Assembly (NCBI GenBank): GCA_003525525.1
Contig: DQED01000324.1
Span: forward strand, 1 to 5,307
Source of the DNA: Desulfovibrio sp.
GTDB lineage: Bacteria > Desulfobacterota > Desulfovibrionia > Desulfovibrionales > Desulfovibrionaceae
Reading direction: 5' to 3'
DNA: 5,307 nt
The notes under the pieces were generated by a model. That model was not told the origin of the DNA and did no database searches. It saw only the letters and a program-made list of their open reading frames with translations. The position numbers were made by a program, and so were the translations under genes. Of this stretch, positions 1 to 4,888 are shown piece after piece. The number at the start of each line of letters is the position of its first letter. The first letter of the stretch is position 1.

Positions 1-38
1 CGCGCCGTCGCGGCAAACGCGCCCGGGAAGGCGGGGGG

Positions 39-84
39 CCGGGGGGGATCATCCCCACCGGCGGGGCCTGGGGCAGCGCCCCAG
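39..84 (-). repeat. Two GC-rich inverted repeats in the 98-nt stretch after trpF
   Basis: The first hairpin met by transcription after trpF is at 68-84: a perfect 7-bp stem (CTGGGGC / GCCCCAG) with a 3-nt loop, starting 14 nt past the stop codon. The second is at 39-61: CCGG / CCGG, one mismatch, then GGGGA / TCCCC around a 3-nt loop. No T-run follows either, so a classical intrinsic terminator is not supported. They could instead stabilise the 3' end, aid factor-dependent termination, or belong to a dispersed intergenic repeat; similar 'GGGGCGCTGCCCC' text is, from memory, frequent between genes in Desulfovibrio-type genomes. No convincing gene is seen in positions 1-98. Confidence 0.55.
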
Positions 85-98
85 TCTTCGCCTTCTCT

Positions 99-716
99 TC
101 ACCCTTTCACGGCCCAAAGGGACCTCCGGACTTTTGCCAACTCCTTGAGTCCCGGGGACGACTCGACGCCGGAGTTGAGGTCCACGCCGTGGGGCCGGGC
201 CTGGGCGACGGCTTCGGCCACGTTGTCCGGGCCGAGGCCGCCGGCGAGGAGCCAGGGCATGGACGGGGAAAATTCCGCCAGCGGCTTGAAAGGCAGCGAC
301 ACCCCGTGCCCGCCGCCGGACGTGCCGGCGTCGAGGAGCGCGTAGCGGATCGCGCCGGCGAAGCGCTGCACCTCGGCGGCAAGGGAAGCCGTGTCCGGGT
401 GTTTTTGCGGCCAGAAGGCGCGGATGACGCGCTGCGGGCCCACGGCGCGGCAGAATGCCGCGTCCTGGCCGCCGTGGAGCTGGGCGAAATCGAGGTCGGC
501 CGCGTCCATGACGGCGAGCACTTCCTCGAGGGTCTGCTCGACGAAGACGCCGACGCGCCTTGCCGTGGTGCGCGGCAGGGCGGCGGCCTGCGCCGCGGTC
601 AGCCGGCGCGGGCTCTTGGCGGCGAAAATGAAGCCGAGCAGGTCGGCCCCGGCCTCGGCGCAGCCCGTGACGTCCTCGGGGCGGGTCATGCCGCAGATCT
701 TGACCAGCATCGCCAT
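99..716 (-). CDS. trpF: Phosphoribosylanthranilate isomerase (TrpF)
   Basis: A complete 205-residue (beta/alpha)8-barrel enzyme, the normal size for monofunctional TrpF. It carries out the Amadori rearrangement of phosphoribosylanthranilate to CdRP, the substrate of TrpC. Family motifs appear in order: VKICGMTRPED (5-15) with catalytic Cys8, GADLLGFIFAAKSPR (23-37), FAQLHGG (77-83), LLDAGTSGGGHG (127-138) with the likely catalytic Asp129, LAGGLGPDNV (157-166) and GVDLNSGVESSPGLKE (177-192). The motif DLNSGVE differs slightly from the common DVSSGVE. The ATG lies 1 nt after the trpC stop. A GGCGGA 5 nt upstream, inside trpC, is a moderate ribosome binding site, so coupling to trpC translation is likely. 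A second in-frame ATG two codons later would place that site 11 nt away and is less likely. It is the last gene of the cluster seen here. Confidence 0.97.
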   Translation of the reverse strand: MAMLVKICGMTRPEDVTGCAEAGADLLGFIFAAKSPRRLTAAQAAALPRTTARRVGVFVEQTLEEVLAVMDAADLDFAQLHGGQDAAFCRAVGPQRVIRAFWPQKHPDTASLAAEVQRFAGAIRYALLDAGTSGGGHGVSLPFKPLAEFSPSMPWLLAGGLGPDNVAEAVAQARPHGVDLNSGVESSPGLKELAKVRRSLWAVKG

Positions 717-717
717 G

Positions 718-1488
718 TCAGTCCGCCTTTCCGGTCAACCGGGCCAGGGCCAGGCCGGGGTCTTCCCCGCTCATGAGCGAGGTGCCGACCAGCACCGCGT
801 TGTAGCCGAGCGCCGCCATGCCGAGCACGTCCGCCCGGGAGCTTATGCCGCTTGCGGCGATCCAGATGCGGCCGGGGCGCTTTTTCGCGGCCATGCGCCG
901 GGCCACGTCGAGGTCGGTTTTCAGGGTGTCCAGGTCGCGGCTGTTGACCTGGACGATGCGCGCGCCGGCTTTTTCGGCGCGTTCCAGGTCGGCCTCGTCG
1001 AAGACCTCGACCACGGCTTCGAGGCCGGCGTCGTAGGTCAGGCGCAGCATTTCGGAGAGCTCCTCGTCGGTGAGCATGCGCACGATGAGGAGCAAGGCCG
1101 AGGCCTTGGTCGCGGCGGTCTCCACCACTTGCAGCGGATGGAGCAGGAAGTCCTTGCGCAGCATGGGCAGGCCCACGGCGCCGATGGTCTCCAGGTAGTC
1201 GAGCGACCCCTTGAAGTAGGTCTCCTCGGTGAGCACGGAGATGGCCGCCGCGCCCGAGGCGGCGTACATGGCCGCGACCTCGGCCGGGGAGAGCCCCAGG
1301 TTGATGTCGCCGGCTGACGGCGAGGCCCGCTTGTACTCGGCGATGACCGCGACGGGGCCTGCGGCGAGGAGGGCGTCGGAAAAGGGCGGCCGCTTGCCGG
1401 TGTAGGGCATGGGCAGCTTTTCCGTGGCCTCAAGCTCCTTGAGGCGTTTGATGGCCGGGGCCTGGGCGGCCCGGAACTTCTCAAGCAT
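718..1488 (-). CDS. trpC: Indole-3-glycerol phosphate synthase (TrpC)
   Basis: A complete 256-residue (beta/alpha)8-barrel enzyme that decarboxylates and cyclises carboxyphenylamino-deoxyribulose phosphate (CdRP) to indole-3-glycerol phosphate. Expected active-site residues are visible: Glu51 and Lys53 in IAEYKRASPS, Lys112 in LRKDF (general acid), Glu161 in AVVEV (general base), and Asn182 in VNSRDL. LTEETYFKGS (86-95) and VLVGTSLM (232-239) complete the phosphate-binding and barrel signatures. One conserved position is altered: the ESGI motif reads ASGI (212-215), with Ala212 from codon GCA where most family members have Glu; the following Ser213 is kept. The enzyme is monofunctional, with trpF as a separate gene, unlike the TrpC-TrpF fusion of E. 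coli. The ATG lies within the trpD 3' end (8-nt overlap), with AAGGA 8 nt upstream. The stop is 1 nt before the trpF start. Confidence 0.96.
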   Translation of the reverse strand: MLEKFRAAQAPAIKRLKELEATEKLPMPYTGKRPPFSDALLAAGPVAVIAEYKRASPSAGDINLGLSPAEVAAMYAASGAAAISVLTEETYFKGSLDYLETIGAVGLPMLRKDFLLHPLQVVETAATKASALLLIVRMLTDEELSEMLRLTYDAGLEAVVEVFDEADLERAEKAGARIVQVNSRDLDTLKTDLDVARRMAAKKRPGRIWIAASGISSRADVLGMAALGYNAVLVGTSLMSGEDPGLALARLTGKAD

Positions 1489-2491
1489 GGAGAATGTCCT
1501 TGAAGAATTTCGCGGCCGTGCCGGAAGCGATGGCGTCGCGTGCCTTGGCCACGCCCTGTTTGAGCGTGAGGTCGTCTTCGAGCAGGTGCAGGGCGCAGCC
1601 GAGGTTGAGCGCGACCATGTCGAGCATGGCCTGGTTGCCTTTGCCGGCCAGCACCTCGCGCAGCACGGCCACGGCCTCGTCGCGGCCGGAAACGACCACC
1701 TCGGAAGGCTTGTGCGCCGGGATGCCGAGGCTTTCCGGATCGATGCGGTCGTTTTTGAGCCAGCCGTCGCGCAGCCAGCACACGGTCGCCGGGCCGAAGG
1801 GCGTCAGCTCGTCGAAGCCGCCCGCGCCGTGGATGACCGCGCCGCAGGGCAGGCCCGTGAGCGCCAGCACCTCGGCCATGAGGCGCACGTGGCGCGCGGT
1901 GGGCACGCCCAGGAGCTGGTGCGTGGGGCGCGCGGGATTTAAAAGCGGCCCCATGAGGTTAAAAAGCGAGCGCACGCCGAGTTCCTTGCGGATGGGGCCG
2001 ATGCGCTTGAAGGCCGGGTGGTAGTTGGGGGCGAAGAGGAAGACGAAATTGTGCTTGTCGAGCTCGGCTGCCACGAGGTCGGGCTCGACGACGAGGGTGA
2101 ATCCCAGGGCTTCCACGGCGTCGGCGCTGCCGCAGGAGCTCGACACGGCGCGGTTGCCGTGCTTGACGACCTTGTGCCCCATGGCGGCGAGGTAGAGGGC
2201 CACGGCGGTGGAGCAGTTAAACGAGCAGGTGTTGTCGCCGCCCGTGCCGCAGGTGTCGATGCGCGCGCCGGAAAGGCCGGTGACGAGTCGCGCCTCTTCC
2301 AGGGCGGTGGTGACGCCGGCGGCGATTTCCACGGCGCACTCGCCCTTGGTCTTGAGCCCCATGAGGAACGCGCCCACGCACGAGGCGGGCATTTCCCCGG
2401 TGTACATGGCGCGGAAGGCGTAGGTGGCCAGCTCCTGGGGGAGATCCTTGCCCATGGCGAGCAGTTCCAGGCATTCGACATGTTTTTCCAC
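1481..2491 (-). CDS. trpD: Anthranilate phosphoribosyltransferase (TrpD)
   Basis: A complete 336-residue enzyme that transfers phosphoribose from PRPP to anthranilate, giving N-(5'-phosphoribosyl)anthranilate. Length and motifs fit the family. The N-terminal helical domain includes the MYTGEMPASCVGAFLMGLK segment (29-47). The PRPP-binding DTCGTGGD loop is at 79-86, followed by SFNCSTA (90-96). KHGNRAVSSSCGSADAVEALG is at 110-130, FAPNYHPAFK at 153-162, GVRSLFNLMGPLLNP at 172-186 and HGAGGFDEL at 221-229. The related thymidine phosphorylases are unlikely, given the HGNR and GPLLNP motifs and the trp context. The start is GTG at 2491, chosen because AAAGGAG lies 7 nt upstream and the N-terminal helix begins there. 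It follows the HEPN gene by 27 nt and overlaps trpC by 8 nt, so it belongs to the same transcript. Confidence 0.97.
   Translation of the reverse strand: MEKHVECLELLAMGKDLPQELATYAFRAMYTGEMPASCVGAFLMGLKTKGECAVEIAAGVTTALEEARLVTGLSGARIDTCGTGGDNTCSFNCSTAVALYLAAMGHKVVKHGNRAVSSSCGSADAVEALGFTLVVEPDLVAAELDKHNFVFLFAPNYHPAFKRIGPIRKELGVRSLFNLMGPLLNPARPTHQLLGVPTARHVRLMAEVLALTGLPCGAVIHGAGGFDELTPFGPATVCWLRDGWLKNDRIDPESLGIPAHKPSEVVVSGRDEAVAVLREVLAGKGNQAMLDMVALNLGCALHLLEDDLTLKQGVAKARDAIASGTAAKFFKDILHA
1497..1501 (-). promoter_or_regulatory. Ribosome binding site of trpC inside the trpD 3' end
   Basis: AAGGA on the minus strand, 8 nt before ATG 1488, lying in the trpD codons for Lys-Asp. It supports the chosen trpC start and the 8-nt overlap. 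Confidence 0.7.
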
Positions 2492-2498
2492 GGTGATG

Positions 2499-2505
2499 CT
2501 CCTTT
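2499..2505 (-). promoter_or_regulatory. Ribosome binding site of trpD
   Basis: AAAGGAG on the minus strand, 7 nt before the GTG start of trpD, within the 27-nt gap after the HEPN gene. It decides the GTG start. This gap is the only one in the cluster not largely filled by an overlapping gene, and nothing else (no promoter-like pair or hairpin) is evident in it. Confidence 0.8.
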
Positions 2506-2518
2506 GCGGCGTGGGCGG

Positions 2519-2902
2519 TTAACGCGGGAAATCGGCCAGTTCCTCGCGCGCCATGTTGAGGAACGCCCTGGCGCGGTCGATCTGTTCGGCGACGGCGTCG
2601 CGGGTGAGGCAGAGGTTGGTGTCGAAGTCGGCGTGGTTGCGCAGTTCCTCGGCTTCGAGCAGCCAGCGGTGGAACACGGGCGGCAGCACGCCCGTATAGG
2701 AGAAGCGCTGGCCGAAGGCGTCCACGATGCTTTGCGGGTCGTGGACGTCGATCTTGACGGTGAGCAGGAACGCCTCGGCCACATAGTGCATGATGAAATA
2801 GACGCGGCTCATGGCGCAGTCGTACAGCCCTTCCGAGGCGAGCAGCCGCGCGCCGTGCAGGCTGTCTTTGGCTTTGTCGAGCAGGGCGGGAACGGTATTC
2901 AA
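2519..2902 (-). CDS. HEPN-domain protein of UPF0332 type between trpG and trpD
   Basis: A 127-residue helical protein that is not part of the known tryptophan pathway. An N-terminal helix (about 5-25, LLDKAKDSLHGARLLASEG) leads into YDCAMSRVYFIMHYVAEAFLL (28-48), matching the 'SRAYYAMFHAARALL' helix of UPF0332/HEPN proteins. A linker with FGQRFSYTGVLPP (63-75) corresponds to the 'F.k.fv.tG.lp' segment, and AEELRNHADFD (84-94) to the 'R..ADYD' signature. A last helix follows (about 100-122). HEPN proteins are small helical bundles, often RNases or partners of MNT nucleotidyltransferases. Here the canonical R-x4-6-H RNase motif is missing after R88, and no MNT gene is in the window. The start is TTG 2902, with AAGGA 8 nt upstream; the frame continues upstream into trpG, but that part only shadows trpG. 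The next in-frame ATG (codon 31) would remove the first helix. Base composition looks similar to the neighbours. Function unknown; family assignment is by motif memory. Confidence 0.85.
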   Translation of the reverse strand: MNTVPALLDKAKDSLHGARLLASEGLYDCAMSRVYFIMHYVAEAFLLTVKIDVHDPQSIVDAFGQRFSYTGVLPPVFHRWLLEAEELRNHADFDTNLCLTRDAVAEQIDRARAFLNMAREELADFPR

Positions 2903-2910
2903 GGTGGTTG

Positions 2911-2915
2911 TCCTT
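2911..2915 (-). promoter_or_regulatory. Ribosome binding site of the HEPN gene, overlapping the trpG stop
   Basis: AAGGA on the minus strand, 8 nt before TTG 2902. The AA are the last two bases of the trpG TAA stop codon. Ribosomes finishing trpG would therefore sit on this site, which suggests translational coupling. It is the main reason for choosing the TTG start, since no ATG or GTG lies at a fitting distance. Confidence 0.7.
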
Positions 2916-3486
2916 AAAGGATTTTCTCCGGAAAATTCGCGATCAGCTTCATGCCCTGGGGCGTGAAGACCGATTCCGGGTGGAACTGCACGCCCACCCA
3001 CGGACGGTCGCGGTAGCGCAGCCCCATGACTTCGTTCTGTTCGGTCCAGGCCGTGATTTCGAGCTTGTCCGGGGCCTTGCCGGCGAGCACGAGCAGGGAA
3101 TGGTAGCGGCAGACTTCGAAGGGATTGGGCAGGCCGGTGAAAAGCCCGGTCTCGCGGTGGTACACGTCGGACGTCTTGCCGTGCATGATGCGGTCCGCGA
3201 CCACGACCGGCGCGCCGGCGAAATGTCCCAGAATCTGATGCCCGAGGCAAATGCCGAACACCGGCGTCTCCCTGGGCAAAAGCTCCAAAAATTGCAGACA
3301 CAGCCCGGCGTTGACCGGATTGCTCGGCCCCGGGGAGATGCAGACCATGTCGAGCTTGCCCGAGCCGGCCAGTTCCAGGATGTCCGCATCGTCGTTTTTT
3401 TTCACCACAGGGTCGCGGCCAAGCTGCTGGAACGCCTGCACCACGTTGAAGGTGAAGGAATCGAAGTTGTCAATAAGTAAAAACAT
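2914..3486 (-). CDS. trpG: Anthranilate synthase component II, glutamine amidotransferase (TrpG)
   Basis: A complete 190-residue class I glutamine amidotransferase, the usual length for a stand-alone TrpG. It releases ammonia from glutamine and passes it to TrpE. It opens with the typical LLIDNFDSFTFN. The catalytic triad is visible: Cys80 in GICLGHQ, and His169 and Glu171 in VQFHPES. The SPGP turn (51-54), HGKTS (102-106) and YHSL (128-131) are also present. Sitting directly after trpE supports TrpG, though in many bacteria the same subunit also serves PabB in folate synthesis, and that dual role cannot be excluded. The start ATG lies inside the trpE 3' end and is preceded by a near-perfect ribosome binding site. 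The protein is not fused to TrpD as in E. coli; the next gene is a HEPN protein whose ribosome binding site overlaps the trpG stop codon. Confidence 0.97.
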   Translation of the reverse strand: MFLLIDNFDSFTFNVVQAFQQLGRDPVVKKNDDADILELAGSGKLDMVCISPGPSNPVNAGLCLQFLELLPRETPVFGICLGHQILGHFAGAPVVVADRIMHGKTSDVYHRETGLFTGLPNPFEVCRYHSLLVLAGKAPDKLEITAWTEQNEVMGLRYRDRPWVGVQFHPESVFTPQGMKLIANFPEKIL

Positions 3487-4888
3487 CGCCGTCCTCCTTG
3501 GCCGCCAGCACCTCGGCGATGACGCGGGCCTTGTTCTGGCACTCCATCCATTCTTTCGCAGGATCGGAATCGTAGACGATGCCCGCGCCGGCCTGCCAGC
3601 AAACCATGCCGTCGCGGATCCAGAGGCTGCGGATGGTGATGCCCGTGTCCAGGTTCACATGGCCCGCGTCGAGGCCGATCCAGCCGATGCAGCCGGCGTA
3701 GGGGCCGCGTGGCTGGCGCTGCTCGAGTTCGGCGATCATCTGCATGGCCCGCACCTTGGGCGCGCCGGAAAGCGTGCCGGCCGGGAAGGCGCATTGCAGC
3801 ACGTCCAGGGCGTCGAGGCCCTCCTTCAGTTGCGCCGTCACGTAGGAGACGATGTGCATGACGTGGGAAAAACGCTCCACGGCCATGAACTTTTCCACCT
3901 TGACCGTGCCCGGCCCGGCCATGCGGCCGAGGTCGTTGCGCCCGAGGTCCACGAGCATGACGTGCTCGGCGCGCTCCTTGGGGTCGGCGAGAAGCTCGGC
4001 GGCGAGCAGGTCGTCCTGCTCCGGGGTCTTGCCGCGCGGGCGCGTGCCGGCGATGGGGCAGGTGGTCAGCTCGCCGTCGCGGCAGCGGATGAGCAGCTCC
4101 GGCGAGGAGCCGAGAAGCGTCACGCGCGGCAGGCGCATGAAGAACATGTAGGGCGACGGATTGACCTGGCGCAGCCTTCTGTAGAGCACGAAGGGGTTGC
4201 CGGAAAACGGCGCGGAAAACTGTGTCGAAAGCACCGTCTGGATGCACTCGCCGACCCGGATCATGTCCTTGCACGCGGCCACGGCGTCCATGTAGCCCTG
4301 CGCGTCCGGGCTGTTGACCACCTTGCCCGCCTCGGGACGCTCCATGGGCGCGAAGATGTTGCTGTAATCGATCTTCGCCTTCTTGCCCTCGTCGAGCGAG
4401 AGGTGCAGGCAGCGGTGCTTGACGTGGTCGAAAAGGACCACGCGCCCCGGCAGCACGAGGCAGAACTCGGCCTCCTCGGGCGGCAGCACCGGCGCGAGCT
4501 TGGGCTCGAGAATGCCGGCGATGCCGTAGCCGAAATAGCCCGCGAGCGACCGCGTGATGGGCGGCACGTCGGCGAAGCCCTCGGGCGGCAGGACGGTGAG
4601 GTCGGCCAAAATGCCGCGCATGCCCTCCATGAAGCCCTGGCCGTGGTAGCTGGACAGGCCCTCCAGGCGGGAATCGCGCACGCTCACGTCGAGCTTGCCG
4701 TCCTTCAGGCGCAGCCGCAGCCGGAAATCCCAGGCGATGAGGCTGTAGCGGCCGAGCCGGCCGTCCACTTCGGCGCTTTCCAGAAGGATGCCGGGCCGCT
4801 CGCCCACGAGCCCGAGATACAGGCTGATGGGCGTCTGGACGTCGGCCGGCAGCCACGTCCCTTCCTGCCGTAGCGAAATCGCGCTCAT
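3470..4888 (-). CDS. trpE: Anthranilate synthase component I (TrpE)
   Basis: A complete 472-residue chorismate-binding enzyme. With TrpG it makes anthranilate from chorismate and glutamine, the first committed step of tryptophan synthesis. The N-terminal part carries LLES (residues 35-38) and the middle NPSPYMFF (243-250), both linked in known enzymes to the tryptophan feedback site, so the enzyme is probably feedback-inhibited (inference). The C-terminal catalytic domain has IAGTRPRG (279-286), ELLADPKERAEHVMLVDLGRNDLGR-type sequence (298-322), HVMHIVS (342-348), FPAGTLSGAPKVRAM (368-382) and AGAGIVYDSDP (433-443). These favour TrpE over the related PabB, as does the neighbouring trpGDCF. 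The start was chosen at ATG 4888: an AAGGA lies 6 nt upstream and the ATG overlaps the tyrA stop. The open frame runs further upstream, but that part lies antiphase inside tyrA and resembles no TrpE sequence. The 3' end overlaps trpG by 17 nt. Confidence 0.97.
   Translation of the reverse strand: MSAISLRQEGTWLPADVQTPISLYLGLVGERPGILLESAEVDGRLGRYSLIAWDFRLRLRLKDGKLDVSVRDSRLEGLSSYHGQGFMEGMRGILADLTVLPPEGFADVPPITRSLAGYFGYGIAGILEPKLAPVLPPEEAEFCLVLPGRVVLFDHVKHRCLHLSLDEGKKAKIDYSNIFAPMERPEAGKVVNSPDAQGYMDAVAACKDMIRVGECIQTVLSTQFSAPFSGNPFVLYRRLRQVNPSPYMFFMRLPRVTLLGSSPELLIRCRDGELTTCPIAGTRPRGKTPEQDDLLAAELLADPKERAEHVMLVDLGRNDLGRMAGPGTVKVEKFMAVERFSHVMHIVSYVTAQLKEGLDALDVLQCAFPAGTLSGAPKVRAMQMIAELEQRQPRGPYAGCIGWIGLDAGHVNLDTGITIRSLWIRDGMVCWQAGAGIVYDSDPAKEWMECQNKARVIAEVLAAKEDGDVFTY
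3492..3499 (-). promoter_or_regulatory. Strong ribosome binding site of trpG inside the trpE 3' end
   Basis: AAGGAGGA on the minus strand, 5 nt before ATG 3486. It is an almost full match to the 16S anti-Shine-Dalgarno sequence and lies within the trpE codons for Ala-Lys-Glu-Asp. Together with the 17-nt overlap it supports independent as well as coupled initiation of the amidotransferase subunit. Confidence 0.8.

Noticed and set aside
1..53. A possible gene start on the minus strand (ATG at 51-53) leading off the left edge
   Set aside because: The ATG lies within the second hairpin, has no purine-rich ribosome binding site at a fitting distance apart from the G-run of the hairpin, and the reading is mostly Pro and Arg from C-rich text. 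It does not resemble the start of TrpB.
39..84. A classical intrinsic terminator after trpF
   Set aside because: Good GC-rich stems exist, but no run of T follows either on the coding strand, so only the inverted repeats are reported.
391..1317. A 308-codon open frame on the plus strand opposite trpF and trpC
   Set aside because: Antisense shadow of two complete enzymes; composition is low-complexity Ala/Arg/Gly/His and no domain is recognisable.
2903..3301. Upstream extension of the HEPN reading frame into trpG (a 260-residue version)
   Set aside because: The extra 133 residues are Arg/Gly/Pro/Ala-rich and overlap the trpG catalytic region in another frame. The HEPN similarity starts only after TTG 2902, which has a good ribosome binding site.
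3251..4873. A 540-codon open frame on the plus strand, opposite trpE and part of trpG
   Set aside because: Its product is rich in His, Ala, Arg and Gly without family motifs, and it lies antisense to well-recognised trpE and trpG. Long antisense frames are expected in DNA with this GC content and codon bias.
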